From: Marinigracilibium pacificum
Lineage (GTDB): Bacteria > Bacteroidota > Bacteroidia > Cytophagales > Cyclobacteriaceae
Direction: 5' to 3'
Assembly: GCF_012926615.1 (NCBI RefSeq)
Contig: NZ_JABBNU010000003.1
Span: 372,001 to 436,000, forward strand
Length of the DNA stretch: 64,000 nucleotides
In this document: positions 8,592-17,901 of the stretch, one piece after another
Position numbering within the stretch: the stretch's first letter is position 1
How the letters are laid out: the number at the start of each line of letters is the position of its first letter
The notes under the pieces: model-generated
Seen by the model: the letters and a program-made list of their open reading frames with translations, nothing else
Databases searched by the model: none
What the model was told of the DNA's origin: nothing
Program-made: the position numbers and the translations under genes

Positions 8592-9380
8592 TTATTTAAT
8601 TAAGTTCAACGCTAAAAGTACAACAGATACAGTTGACACAAACAGGGCAATATTTTGTCCGAAATATTTCCTCATTGGACGTTGCCTCAATGGTGGCACG
8701 ATCAATATATCCCCTTGATGCATATAGTAATAAGGAGAATCCAGCAAATCCTCATCCAGCAAATCAATATAAATGACATCACTTATTCCTTTATTTGATC
8801 TGATCAGTTTAATTTGACTCCTGTCAGCCAGTTCTCCCATACCTCCTGCCATAGCTATAGCTTCGGGTAAAGACACTCTATGGTTTTGAAGAATAACAGA
8901 TTTCTCGATATTAACTTCTCCTAATACAGAAAATCTAAAATTCAGTATTCTAACCTTTACAACCGGTTCTGATACATATTGAGCTGCCAACAACTTTAAT
9001 TCTTCTTGTATCTGAAATATTGTTTTCCCACCTACCTCAACTTTTCCTACAACAGGATATTCAATCATTCCCTCGGGATCAACTAGTTCTCCTCTAAATG
9101 ACATATTCTGCCCTCCACTATTCCCTATATTTTCCTCTGTCTCAGCAAAAAAATCATACTCTTCACCAGTAAGACTATTTATTTTAATATATAGTACATC
9201 TTCAGGCTGAATCAAATAGGTGTATTCCGGAAGATTATATGTTCTTACTACAGTATCTGTGGGTAAAGAATGCTGTCGTGCATTCACATCATCATGTTGC
9301 ATGTATTGTACCTTTTTATTGGTAACACATGAACTTGCAAGTATGATCAAAAATAAAAATGCCGTATTAAAAAATTTCAT
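8592..9380 (-). CDS. Wza-like polysaccharide export outer-membrane lipoprotein
   Basis: The 262-residue product begins with a lipoprotein signal (LIILASSC, Cys18). A polysaccharide-export domain starts near EYTYLIQPEDVLYIKI and is followed by SLBB-like beta-grasp sequence (VSVLGEVNIEKSVIL-type region about 145-215). A hydrophobic C-terminal helix of about 20 residues (243-262) could span the outer membrane, as in E. coli Wza. It should form the export pore that works with the Wzc-like protein encoded 2 bases downstream. The family identification is firm; oligomer state is inferred from the family. Confidence 0.92.
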   Translation of the reverse strand: MKFFNTAFLFLIILASSCVTNKKVQYMQHDDVNARQHSLPTDTVVRTYNLPEYTYLIQPEDVLYIKINSLTGEEYDFFAETEENIGNSGGQNMSFRGELVDPEGMIEYPVVGKVEVGGKTIFQIQEELKLLAAQYVSEPVVKVRILNFRFSVLGEVNIEKSVILQNHRVSLPEAIAMAGGMGELADRSQIKLIRSNKGISDVIYIDLLDEDLLDSPYYYMHQGDILIVPPLRQRPMRKYFGQNIALFVSTVSVVLLALNLIK

Positions 9381-9388
9381 TAACGGAT

Positions 9389-10216
9389 TTATTCGTTGGA
9401 CAATGACCAGATGGTCTTTAACTGATTTAAAAATTTTGCCATCTCGGCAAGTGGAACCATATTTGGACCGTCACTCAATGCTTTTGATGGTTCAGGATGT
9501 GTTTCAATAAAAAATCCATCCACTCCCGCTGCAGCAGCAGCTTTAGCCAGAAAAGGAGCAAACTGACGCTGACCTCCACTTTTACCTCCCAATCCTCCGG
9601 GTTGTTGTACACTATGTGTCACATCGAATACCACAGGGGCATACTGCCTCATTATAGGAAGAGATCGAATGTCTACGACTAAATTATTATATCCAAAAGT
9701 AGTTCCCCTCTCTGTCAAAAATGCCTTATTAGCATTTATTGCATTAACTTTTTCCGCTGCATATTGCATTCCCTGAGGATCCATAAACTGGCCCTTCTTG
9801 ATATTAACAGCACATCCACTTTTACCAGCTTCTACCAACAAACTAGTCTGTCTACATAAAAATGCCGGAATCTGAAGAACATCTGCAACTTCAGCTACAG
9901 AAGTAATTTCATGAGTCTCATGTACATCTGTTACAATTGGTAAGTCAAATTCATCTTTTACGCGCTGTAATACTTTTAGTGCTTCGTCAACACCAATACT
10001 TCTAAATGAATCTGCACTGGTTCGATTGGCTTTATCATAAGATGCTTTAAAAACATATCCAAATCCTTCTTTCTCTGCAACAGCTTTCATTTGCTCAGCA
10101 ACTGTAGCACATACATCCCAGTTCTCAACAGCACACGGACCTGCCAATAATACCGGAGTCTCTCCACCAAGAATTACCTTATCAGTTATTTTAACAGGTT
10201 CTTTATATCTTTCCAT
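9389..10216 (-). CDS. kdsA: 3-deoxy-8-phosphooctulonate (KDO-8-P) synthase
   Basis: At 275 residues this has the usual KdsA length and the diagnostic segments LLAGPCAVEN, VFKASYDKANR, TDVHE, IPAFLCRQT, KGQF and VFDVTHSVQQPGG. It condenses phosphoenolpyruvate with arabinose-5-phosphate to KDO-8-phosphate in the cytoplasm, for lipopolysaccharide core or a KDO-containing surface polymer. It lies 8 bases upstream of the Wza-like gene, inside the export operon. The next enzyme of the pathway, KdsC, is encoded about 10.7 kb away at 20885. Confidence 0.97.
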   Translation of the reverse strand: MERYKEPVKITDKVILGGETPVLLAGPCAVENWDVCATVAEQMKAVAEKEGFGYVFKASYDKANRTSADSFRSIGVDEALKVLQRVKDEFDLPIVTDVHETHEITSVAEVADVLQIPAFLCRQTSLLVEAGKSGCAVNIKKGQFMDPQGMQYAAEKVNAINANKAFLTERGTTFGYNNLVVDIRSLPIMRQYAPVVFDVTHSVQQPGGLGGKSGGQRQFAPFLAKAAAAAGVDGFFIETHPEPSKALSDGPNMVPLAEMAKFLNQLKTIWSLSNE

Positions 10217-10307
10217 CTATAACAATTTTAAACAAATCTAACTGTTTTTATTTTCAAAGCCAATAAATCTCTATGGGCTTAAAACATCATATTAAAATAA
10301 GAAATAA

Positions 10308-11375
10308 TCAGGAATAATACTCATTATACCAATCTACAAATGCTTTTACTCCTTTTTCAAGTGGTGTATCAGGTTTATAATCAAAATCAGTCTTTAACTC
10401 ACTAACATCTGCATAGGTATTTTTAACGTCACCTGGTTGCATTGGCAAAAACTCTTTTTTAGCTTCTTTTCCAAATGCAGTTTCTAATGTCTCGATATAA
10501 TCCATTAACCTTACTGGATTATTACTGCCAATATTATAAATTCGATACGGAGCTGTTGATACATCAGGAGTTGGGTCTGAACCATTATTACCTGTTGATT
10601 CAGCAGGTTTATCGATTGTCTTCACCACTCCTTCAACGATATCATCAATATAGGTAAAATCTCTCCCCATATCTCCATTGTTAAATACTTTCAATGACTT
10701 ATCATTTTTAATTGCATCAGCAAAAAGAAACAATGCCATATCAGGTCTTCCCCAGGGGCCATAGACTGTAAAGAATCTCAACCCAGTTGTCGGAATATTG
10801 AACAAATGACTATATGTATGTGCCATCATTTCATTACTCTTCTTTGTTGCAGCATAAAGAGATAATGGATGATCGGTTTCATGCTTAACTGAAAAAGGCA
10901 TCTTTGAGTTCAAACCATATACTGAACTCGATGAAGCGTAAACTAAATTTTTAATATTGGTATGACGGGCTGCTTCCAAAATATTTAAAAATCCCTGGAT
11001 ATTAGCATCAATATATACCTGTGGATTTTCAACAGAATAACGAACTCCTGCCTGAGCTGCCAGATTAACTATAACTTCAAACTTTTCTTGCTGACAAATT
11101 TCCATCAACAATTCTCCGTATTTCAAATCATGTTTAATGAATCTGAACCCTGAAAATAATTTACTTTGTACTAGACTACCTTCAGTTATTTCTTCTCGGT
11201 TGATCGCCAACTCTGCTAACCTTCCAAACTTCAAATTAACATCATAATAATCTGAAATATTATCAAGACCTATTACTTCATCTCCCCTTTCAAGAAGTTT
11301 TTTTACAAGATGAAATCCAATAAAGCCGGCAGCGCCAGTTACCAATATTTTCTTTGAAGTATTACTCATTTTCAA
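10308..11375 (-). CDS. NAD-dependent nucleotide-sugar epimerase, UDP-glucuronate 4-epimerase-like
   Basis: This is a 355-residue extended short-chain dehydrogenase. VTGAAGFIGFHLVKKLL near the N-terminus is the NAD-binding Gly motif, ASSSSVYG and the SLYAATKKSNE segment supply the Ser and Tyr-x3-Lys catalytic residues, and GRDFTYIDDIVEGV is typical of UDP-glucuronate 4-epimerases (CapI/LspL type), as is NISDYYDVNLKFGRL. The likely product is UDP-galacturonate for an acidic polymer. It starts 6 bases after the stop of the neighbouring epimerase, in the same operon. ORF1 of some capsule loci encodes a similar enzyme. Substrate assignment is by motif only. Confidence 0.87.
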   Translation of the reverse strand: MKMSNTSKKILVTGAAGFIGFHLVKKLLERGDEVIGLDNISDYYDVNLKFGRLAELAINREEITEGSLVQSKLFSGFRFIKHDLKYGELLMEICQQEKFEVIVNLAAQAGVRYSVENPQVYIDANIQGFLNILEAARHTNIKNLVYASSSSVYGLNSKMPFSVKHETDHPLSLYAATKKSNEMMAHTYSHLFNIPTTGLRFFTVYGPWGRPDMALFLFADAIKNDKSLKVFNNGDMGRDFTYIDDIVEGVVKTIDKPAESTGNNGSDPTPDVSTAPYRIYNIGSNNPVRLMDYIETLETAFGKEAKKEFLPMQPGDVKNTYADVSELKTDFDYKPDTPLEKGVKAFVDWYNEYYS

Positions 11376-11381
11376 ATTCTA

Positions 11382-12347
11382 TTATTCAGCAAACCTTTCA
11401 ATATACCAATTGAATACTCTCTCAAGCCCTTCCCTGAATTTAACTTCAGGTTTATATCCTAATCCGTCAATGATCTTCGAAATATCGGCCTTGCTATGTT
11501 TTACATCTCCTGGTCTTTCAGGACCGTAGGTAGCCTGAATTTCCTTACCGGTTATTTCTCTTAGCATTTCAACCATTTCATTTAATGATGCCTGTTCGCC
11601 ACAAGCCATATTATAAATCTGGTTTAATGCCTCTTTCTTTTCAGTAAATAAACCTAAAATGTTAGCCTGAACAGCGTTATCAACGAACGTAAAGTCTCTG
11701 GAAGTTAAACCGTCTCCGTTTATATTTGGCTGCCTGCCTTCTATAAATGCCTTACAAAATATCGGGATTACTGCTGCATACGGGTTGTCAGGATTCTGCT
11801 TTGGGCCAAATACATTAAAGTATCTGAAACCAATATAGTTTAATCCATAAGCTTTCTGGAAAACATCAGCATAAAGTTCAACAGCGTACTTTGTAACTGC
11901 ATATGGACTTAAAGGTTTTCCAATTTTATCTTCTACTTTTGGTAAAGCTTTACTATCTCCATAGGTGCTTGATGAACACGCAAGAATAACTCTGTCAATT
12001 CCATTGGTTACAGCTGCATGAAGAATATTAATTGTACCATCTACATTAACTTCATTAGATAACATAGGGTTTTCAATCGAACGGGGAACTGATCCAAGTG
12101 CAGCCTGATGTGAAATAGCATCATAACCTTTAGTCAATGATACCATTTTATCATAATCCCTGATATCTTCTTTTTGAAACTCAAACTTAGGATGATCTTC
12201 AAATGGTTCAATATTTTCGTAATAACCATTTGATAAGTTGTCAATAACTAAAACTTTTGATACTCTTTCGTCATTCAACAAAGCTTCTACAAGGTTTGAG
12301 CCAATAAAACCGGCTCCCCCCGTAACGACGATCTTCTTTTGATTCAT
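11382..12347 (-). CDS. UDP-N-acetylglucosamine 4-epimerase-like enzyme (WbpP/TviC type)
   Basis: The 321-residue extended SDR has the N-terminal VTGGAGFIGSNLVEALL NAD-binding motif, the catalytic Tyr-x3-Lys in LSPYAVTKYA, and the substrate-binding stretches GFRYFNVFGPKQNP and TSRDFTFVDNAVQANI. The combination is characteristic of the WbpP/TviC group, which interconverts UDP-GlcNAc/GalNAc or their uronic acids. As the first gene of the minus-strand exopolysaccharide operon it lies directly downstream of the proposed promoter and inverted repeat at 12414-12450. The precise sugar is not certain. Confidence 0.87.
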   Translation of the reverse strand: MNQKKIVVTGGAGFIGSNLVEALLNDERVSKVLVIDNLSNGYYENIEPFEDHPKFEFQKEDIRDYDKMVSLTKGYDAISHQAALGSVPRSIENPMLSNEVNVDGTINILHAAVTNGIDRVILACSSSTYGDSKALPKVEDKIGKPLSPYAVTKYAVELYADVFQKAYGLNYIGFRYFNVFGPKQNPDNPYAAVIPIFCKAFIEGRQPNINGDGLTSRDFTFVDNAVQANILGLFTEKKEALNQIYNMACGEQASLNEMVEMLREITGKEIQATYGPERPGDVKHSKADISKIIDGLGYKPEVKFREGLERVFNWYIERFAE

Positions 12348-12413
12348 GCTATCCTTTATATCCTAAAAGTAAATTCTTCCCCCTGCTAATTCCAAATCCC
12401 CTCATTCAACGGA

Positions 12414-12421
12414 CAAACTTA
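12414..12421 (-). promoter_or_regulatory. Candidate -7 promoter element of the exopolysaccharide operon
   Basis: The minus strand reads TAAGTTTG, an exact match to the Bacteroidota TAnnTTTG -7 element, 67 bases or more before the first start codon. No TTG was found at the usual -33 distance; the inverted repeat at 12437-12450 occupies that place, so the promoter may need an activator. Confidence 0.45.
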
Positions 12422-12436
12422 TCAATAATTACTTAA

Positions 12437-12450
12437 AATGTGGTCACATT
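12437..12450. promoter_or_regulatory. Inverted repeat AATGTG-GT-CACATT, candidate operator
   Basis: Six-base arms with a 2-base centre form a compact dyad in the -33 zone of the candidate exopolysaccharide promoter. The symmetry fits a dimeric DNA-binding protein. The family of that protein is not determinable from the site alone. Confidence 0.45.
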
Positions 12451-12584
12451 ATTTATTGAATCGATATTATTATTGGAAAAGATTTATGAAAACTGCAGAA
12501 AGTATAATTATTAAAGAAAAATATGACAATAAGGGCTCATTTGTGACTTTAATAAATAATTCATTTTTACTATTTGAAATGAAT

Positions 12585-12609
12585 AAGGCTGCCAATAATT
12601 GACAGCCTT
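12585..12609 (-). terminator. Terminator hairpin after the phytase gene
   Basis: aaggctg (12585-12591) pairs with cagcctt (12603-12609), extended inward by caat/attg. It lies 41 bases past the phytase stop on the minus strand and is followed there by an A/T-rich stretch, so it should end the receptor-phytase transcript. Confidence 0.65.
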
Positions 12610-12649
12610 TCGGAAATGTTCTTTCCTGATTATGGGATTCAGGTTTTAG

Positions 12650-13789
12650 TTATTGAACATTTAACTTTTCTAATATTGCTCTATCAATTAAACTCTGAAT
12701 ATGATTCCAATTGTAAATTTGAAATGTTTTATCATCAGACATTGCTACAAACAAGCCTTTTTTAAATTCTGGATTTAAAGAGATGCTGGTTACTTCATTG
12801 CCATCACTTTCAACAGTACTTGTTGGTATATAACAAATAAGTTGATGATGATCCGGATCCTCCTCCGAACCTTCTCTTGGATAGATGGCAAATCTACCAG
12901 CTTGTTGGTCACTTAAAATCAAATAACCTGTTCCATTCTCTCTTTTATAAATGCTAATACCTTCATGATCTTCCTTAATATCATTAGTTGCAAACAATGC
13001 GATTTGTGTATCACTACTATCCGGGTGAGCATAATACTTTCTTACTCCTACATTCTCATCTGAATAATATACATACCCTAATTCACTATCTACAGCTATC
13101 GCCTCTATCTCCTTAACACCACTAAACTTTCCGAATTTTCTAACCAACTCGCCTTCGACATATCCTTTTTCATTGGGAACTAACTTATACTGCCATAAGT
13201 ACTCATTCTCAGGACCATACTTACGGCCTACTATTGCATAAATATCTTTAGTTATAGGGTCAGTGTATAAAGCTATACCCATTGGGTCTTTTATAGAATC
13301 TCCTTCAAAAACATAAATACCTCCATTATCTATTTCCTTCATTTCCGGTAAGGAAAAAACTCTTAACTTATTTGTCAGTCGCTCGGTTGTAACTGCGATA
13401 TCGACAATTTGTCCATTTAAGTTAAATCCATAAGCTATATCTACATTATTAGGTCTTTGGATTCCTCTTACAGACCTCGTGGTATCTAGATTACCCTCCA
13501 GATCAAAGACGAACAACCCTCCTTCTCCTTTTTCACCTCCCTTATCTGTCCCAATTATCAAACTTTTTGATGGGTCATTCTGGTTTATCCAGATAGCCGG
13601 ATCATCTGAATCAAATGTTACCGGATCTGTTACATATTGTGGCTTTAATGGAACTATCATAGAATCTGACATTACGATTTCCTTTTTACCATTAGCACCT
13701 TCTGATTTCCCGCAATTTGTTAAAGCAACAATGCAGAATAAAACCCATATAGCGAATAATATTACCTTTGTTTTAGTATAGACTTTCAT
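12650..13789 (-). CDS. Beta-propeller phytase lipoprotein
   Basis: The 379-residue product begins with a lipoprotein signal (VALTNC, Cys26). DSDDPAIW at 60-67 is the first beta-propeller phytase signature and NNVDIAY at 114-120 matches the second, except that the usual Arg is Ala119. Further propeller strands carry KEIEAIAVD, YYSDENVG and DHEGISIY, which supply calcium and phosphate ligands in the family. Such enzymes release phosphate from calcium phytate outside the cytoplasm. The gene follows a TonB-dependent receptor on the same strand, 69 bases apart with a hairpin between. The lipid anchor suggests placement on the outer membrane, possibly the cell surface. Confidence 0.9.
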   Translation of the reverse strand: MKVYTKTKVILFAIWVLFCIVALTNCGKSEGANGKKEIVMSDSMIVPLKPQYVTDPVTFDSDDPAIWINQNDPSKSLIIGTDKGGEKGEGGLFVFDLEGNLDTTRSVRGIQRPNNVDIAYGFNLNGQIVDIAVTTERLTNKLRVFSLPEMKEIDNGGIYVFEGDSIKDPMGIALYTDPITKDIYAIVGRKYGPENEYLWQYKLVPNEKGYVEGELVRKFGKFSGVKEIEAIAVDSELGYVYYSDENVGVRKYYAHPDSSDTQIALFATNDIKEDHEGISIYKRENGTGYLILSDQQAGRFAIYPREGSEEDPDHHQLICYIPTSTVESDGNEVTSISLNPEFKKGLFVAMSDDKTFQIYNWNHIQSLIDRAILEKLNVQ

Positions 13790-13810
13790 CTGATATAGAA
13801 ATTAAAATTA

Positions 13811-13837
13811 AACGGACCCGCTGAATTGGAGTCCGTT
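13811..13837 (-). terminator. Hairpin between the TonB receptor and phytase genes
   Basis: aacggac (13811-13817) pairs with gtccgtt (13831-13837) and is followed on the minus strand by tttaatttt-type sequence. Placed between phytase start and receptor stop in transcription order, it would sit after phytase is NOT yet read: the receptor is transcribed first, then this hairpin, then phytase. It could end the receptor transcript or lower phytase expression. Confidence 0.6.
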
Positions 13838-13858
13838 TTAGTAAGGTTTACAAAAAAA

Positions 13859-16648
13859 TTATAAGCTAGATTTGAACATATCAAATTTGACTCCAAGTGT
13901 AACTCTTGAATTATAATATTCAACTTGCATAGTCCTGGCAGAAACACCCTGATAATATCTCAAAGGTTGATTTGTAAGATTATTAGCTTCGATGAATAAT
14001 CGCCAGTTCTTGCTAAAGGCATAGGAAGCATTTGCATCTAAAAATAGTTGCTTATCGTAATATCTATCTTCAAACTGATCACCTCCAAGTTCATCGATAT
14101 AATCATCAGAATAGTTAAGTGAAACTCTAAGAACCAGTTTGCTAGTCTCATAACTTAATGACCCGTTAAACATGTGTGATGCGGTACCTGGCAGTTCAAG
14201 GTCTTCATCTTCCCTTCCCTGAATCCCTTCTGTAGTTGATTGTGTAAATGTATAATTAATATAAATACCTAGTCCTTTCCATATCTGCTTTTGAAATGCA
14301 ATCTCAGCACCAAATACATTTGCATTTCCACCATTATCAAAAGTTGTATATTCCAGCCCATTACCAAACTGTGGGTCATCATAATTATCAATTGATCGGC
14401 TGTAATTAAAATCATCTATATTCTTAAAGAATACACCACCTGACATAATACCAATTGATTCAAAATAACGTTCAGCCATAAAATCAAAATTCATTGATTT
14501 CGCAGGTTTCAGAGCCGGATTACCTCTAACTAACTCTTCATCATCAGGAGAATATTCAGCATATGGAACAAGGTCGTAATAATTAGGTCTGGCTATAGTA
14601 TTCGTCCAGGCTAATCTTAATACAGTTTTATTATTTGGATTATACTTTAAATGTATTCCAGGCAGATAATTTGTATAACTATCAGATCCGTTGGTATTAA
14701 AAAATGTCTCTTCATCAATATTCAAGGCATATCCTGAATAATTAATTTCAGTATGCTCAACCCTGAAACCAAGAATAACTGATAGATTATCATTAAACTG
14801 ATGGTCTACCATTGCATAGGCAGCATAAATCTGCTCATCGGCAGAATAATTCCCTGGTAAATATTCATCCAGAGCATCTTCCTTGTCAAACAATAAAGGA
14901 TTATTCAAGTCAAGGTTGGCCAGGAATTCTTCAGAGACAAAATCACCTGGCTGATACTGACTACCCGGATTAAAATCAGGATCGGTTAGATTTCTAAGAT
15001 TAGAAATTGCTCCTAATGTACTTCCAAATGCCTCAAGATCTACAGGCTCATAGAAATTGAAGTTATTCTCTCGTTCTTTATGTTTATTGCGGTATCTGAG
15101 ACCGGATTTAACAATTGATTTTTCTCCAACCGGGAATTTAAAATCAAGTCTCGAGTTTAAATCACGGTCAAAAGTATATTGGTATTCTTCTGAAATCTCT
15201 CTGAACTCAATTGCATACTGATTGTTAAGATCATTCAAGGCAACAATAGGAAACTCAGAGTTTGTTAAATTCATTGTAACTGGCATATCACTCGATCGAT
15301 AGCTAATATATCTTTCATTGGGTCTTTCTTCTGAAGCCTTTGCATAGTTTACTGACCAATCAATGATTACACTATTAAGGATATGTTCTCCTCGTAATTG
15401 AAGATTTCTATTCCTTTGATCTTCGAGTCTTCTGTTCTTATTCCGGTTACTGTTATTTCCACCTTTGGTTTCATATTCTACTCTACCAGGCATCTGGTAG
15501 ATACCAGTTGAAACTCCCGTTGCCAGATCATCATCAAAGGCATCATCCAATTTACTAAACCCATTGGCAAACCTATTTTCCCAGTCATCCCTCCAGTTAT
15601 ACATACTTGAAAGATAGATGGTGTTATTTTCATTTATACTATAATCTAGATCCAGAGAAATACTTCTTCTTGCTCTTCTTACGAAATAATTCCTGGTTTC
15701 AAACTCACCTAAAACAACATCTCCATTTTCGGTTTCAAACCATTCGGCCTCAACATTTTCAGATCCGAAATCATTATTATAGTAAGAAGTAGAAAGTATT
15801 GCGCCCAACTTGCCATCAGCAAATCGGTCTCCAATTACCAAGCCACCTGTATAAATTGGTTTATCAGTTAAAAAATTAATTCCACTTCCTGCTGTTAGTG
15901 AAAGACGAAAATCTTCTGGTGCTTGCCTTGTGATCAGGTTAACTGCTCCACCGATAGCATCAGCATCCATATCCGGAAGCACAGCTTTACTCACTTCTAC
16001 TGTCTGGATCATGTCAGAAGGAATAAGGTCAAGTTGAATTTTTCTGTTATCGCCTTCTGCGGAGGGAATTCTTTCTCCATTAATCATTACAGAGTTTAAT
16101 TGAGGTGCCATACCTCTTATAATGATATCTCGCGCTTCACCCTGATCATTCTGGATAGTTATTCCCGGAATTCTTTTTAGTGCATCCCCCATATTTGCAT
16201 CAGGAAAACGCCCTAGCTGGTCAGAAGAAACGACATTGGTAATATTTGAATTATTCTTCTGCTTATTTAATGCTTTCGCCTGTCCTCTTAATCGATCTCC
16301 GATCACTACTACCTCATCTCCTACGGTAATTGATGTAAACAACTCATAAGTTAATGTACTGGTTTTACCTCCTGTAACTTTTATCTCTTCCTCAATCTTT
16401 TCATACCCTATATACGTAAGAGAAAGGTTGTATTTCCCTTCGGGAACTGAAAGTAAAATCAATTGACCATTAACATCAGTGATATTTCCTTTTTCAACAA
16501 CTCCTTTAAGGACAATTGTTGCTCCAGGCATTGGCAAACCAAATTCATCAACAACTTTGATAAGCACTCTCCCGTTTTCTTGTGCGGACAATTGAATACT
16601 AATAAAAGAAACCAATGAATATAAAATGACTTGTAAGAATGTTTTCAT
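13859..16648 (-). CDS. TonB-dependent receptor with N-terminal carboxypeptidase-like domain
   Basis: This 929-residue outer-membrane receptor has a signal peptide ending near Ala22 (QLSAQ). A carboxypeptidase-regulatory-like beta domain follows (about 27-110, GLPMPGATIVLKG). The plug domain includes FPDANMGDALKRIPGITI and IIRGMAPQLNSVMINGERIPS, and a long 22-strand-type barrel ends VTLGVKFDMF. It imports a large solute through the outer membrane with TonB energy. The phytase gene directly downstream suggests phytate, its lower inositol phosphates or another organophosphate as substrate. It is not of the SusC length class and has no SusD partner. Confidence 0.92.
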   Translation of the reverse strand: MKTFLQVILYSLVSFISIQLSAQENGRVLIKVVDEFGLPMPGATIVLKGVVEKGNITDVNGQLILLSVPEGKYNLSLTYIGYEKIEEEIKVTGGKTSTLTYELFTSITVGDEVVVIGDRLRGQAKALNKQKNNSNITNVVSSDQLGRFPDANMGDALKRIPGITIQNDQGEARDIIIRGMAPQLNSVMINGERIPSAEGDNRKIQLDLIPSDMIQTVEVSKAVLPDMDADAIGGAVNLITRQAPEDFRLSLTAGSGINFLTDKPIYTGGLVIGDRFADGKLGAILSTSYYNNDFGSENVEAEWFETENGDVVLGEFETRNYFVRRARRSISLDLDYSINENNTIYLSSMYNWRDDWENRFANGFSKLDDAFDDDLATGVSTGIYQMPGRVEYETKGGNNSNRNKNRRLEDQRNRNLQLRGEHILNSVIIDWSVNYAKASEERPNERYISYRSSDMPVTMNLTNSEFPIVALNDLNNQYAIEFREISEEYQYTFDRDLNSRLDFKFPVGEKSIVKSGLRYRNKHKERENNFNFYEPVDLEAFGSTLGAISNLRNLTDPDFNPGSQYQPGDFVSEEFLANLDLNNPLLFDKEDALDEYLPGNYSADEQIYAAYAMVDHQFNDNLSVILGFRVEHTEINYSGYALNIDEETFFNTNGSDSYTNYLPGIHLKYNPNNKTVLRLAWTNTIARPNYYDLVPYAEYSPDDEELVRGNPALKPAKSMNFDFMAERYFESIGIMSGGVFFKNIDDFNYSRSIDNYDDPQFGNGLEYTTFDNGGNANVFGAEIAFQKQIWKGLGIYINYTFTQSTTEGIQGREDEDLELPGTASHMFNGSLSYETSKLVLRVSLNYSDDYIDELGGDQFEDRYYDKQLFLDANASYAFSKNWRLFIEANNLTNQPLRYYQGVSARTMQVEYYNSRVTLGVKFDMFKSSL

Positions 16649-16811
16649 ATTCGATTATAGTTGTTTGTTAATTTTGGCTGCAAGATATAATCAGCCTTTT
16701 ATCCGAATATGAAGCATCATTTAAGTGTTTATAACTTAATTAGATTAAAAAATGATTCTTAAACGCTTTGTTTACATTCTGGTATAATTACCATATCATA
16801 TTGATAACAAA

Positions 16812-16840
16812 AAGGCCTGTCATTTTTAGTGACAGGCCTT
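16812..16840 (-). terminator. Terminator after the AIM24-like gene
   Basis: A perfect 11-base stem, aaggcctgtca (16812-16822) with tgacaggcctt (16830-16840), is followed on the minus strand by tttttgtt. It lies 21 bases past the stop of the gene at 16861. Confidence 0.85.
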
Positions 16841-16860
16841 AATTGTATAATTATTGAATA

Positions 16861-17670
16861 TTAAAAGCTATTATCTCCATCTAGCAAGTTACCTAGCCCT
16901 CCAAGCAAGCTTCCTTCTCCTTTACTCTTACCTCCCAACTGTGGAGCAGCAGCAAAAACTCTAGATGCCAACCTGCTAAAAGGTAAGGATTGAATATATA
17001 CAGCTCCCGGACCTCTTAGGGTTGCATAAAACAGCCCTTCACCTCCAAAAATTGTATTTTTAATTCCTCCAACGAATTCAATATCGTAATCTACTGTGGG
17101 TGCAAAGCCGACCAGGCAACCTGTATCAACTTTTAATACTTCTCCAGGTTGCAAGTCTTTTCTAACAATGGTTCCCCCTGCATGCACAAATGCCATTCCA
17201 TCACCTTCAAGTTTCTGCATAATAAACCCTTCTCCTCCGAAGAATCCTCTTCCAAGTTTTTTAGAAAACTCAATTCCAACTGTTACTCCTTTAGCCGCAC
17301 ACAAGAATGCATCCTTTTGACAAATAAACTTCCCTCCTTTTTCTGATAAATCTATTGGCATTATTCTTCCAGGATATGGTGAGGCAAAGCTCACTTTCTT
17401 CTTACCATGAGCTTCGTTAAGATAAACAGTCATGAATAAGCTTTCCCCGGTTAACAATCTTTTTCCGGCAGAAAAAAGTTTACCCATCACTCCTGAATCT
17501 TGATTTGACCCATCTCCAAAAATTGTCTCCATTCGGATTCCGGTATCCATCATCATAAAACTTCCAGCTTCGGCAATAACAGCTTCATGGGGATCCAGTT
17601 CGATTTCCACAAATTGCATCTCTTCGCCATATATCTGATAATCTATTTCATGTGAAGTCATCTCTTTCAT
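16861..17670 (-). CDS. TIGR00266/AIM24 family protein
   Basis: The 269 residues match the AIM24-like family (TIGR00266), seen by the glycine-rich beta-sandwich segments [68 protein letters not shown] and [32 protein letters not shown]. There is no signal peptide or membrane helix. The family has a tryptophan-attenuator-like fold and no settled biochemical function in bacteria. It appears monocistronic, bounded by its own terminator downstream. Confidence 0.88.
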   Translation of the reverse strand: MKEMTSHEIDYQIYGEEMQFVEIELDPHEAVIAEAGSFMMMDTGIRMETIFGDGSNQDSGVMGKLFSAGKRLLTGESLFMTVYLNEAHGKKKVSFASPYPGRIMPIDLSEKGGKFICQKDAFLCAAKGVTVGIEFSKKLGRGFFGGEGFIMQKLEGDGMAFVHAGGTIVRKDLQPGEVLKVDTGCLVGFAPTVDYDIEFVGGIKNTIFGGEGLFYATLRGPGAVYIQSLPFSRLASRVFAAAPQLGGKSKGEGSLLGGLGNLLDGDNSF

Positions 17671-17853
17671 TGTTTATGGTTAATAAATCAATTACAAATA
17701 AATTTAATATTTGGAGAATTAATAAAACAGTTTCAAGATTCATTTTACATAAACGGTAATATCAAATGGAATAAGGAAAAATTCAACTCCTTGAAATTAC
17801 TTCAAATAATAAATATCATTTTAGGGTCCACTTAAAAAGGGGTAAATAAAAAA

Positions 17854-17873
17854 GGGTATACTTCAGTACACCC
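17854..17873 (-). terminator. Terminator after the small membrane protein gene
   Basis: gggtatac (17854-17861) and gtacaccc (17866-17873) form an 8-base stem with one G-U pair in minus-strand RNA, followed by ttttttattt. It ends the penicillin-acylase operon, 28 bases after the stop at 17902. Confidence 0.8.
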
Positions 17874-17901
17874 CTAATTAAAATTTTATTGTTAATTAGA
17901 A

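Larger units (their letters stand above)
12348..12649. other. Intergenic region: promoter side of the exopolysaccharide locus
   Basis: This 302-base AT-rich gap separates the first exopolysaccharide gene from the phytase stop. It holds a candidate -7 element and inverted repeat for the exopolysaccharide operon and the terminator of the phytase gene, listed separately. A 38-codon plus-strand open frame (12486-12602) runs into that terminator and was not accepted as a gene. Confidence 0.7.

Noticed and set aside
12486-12602. 38-codon plus-strand open frame in the gap before the phytase stop
   Set aside because: It ends inside the phytase terminator hairpin, has no clear ribosome site or promoter and resembles no family.
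16759-16770. ttaaacgctttg upstream of the phytase-linked TonB receptor as another LacI-like site
   Set aside because: Only the central bases fit and the flanks do not match the pckA/susC sequence.
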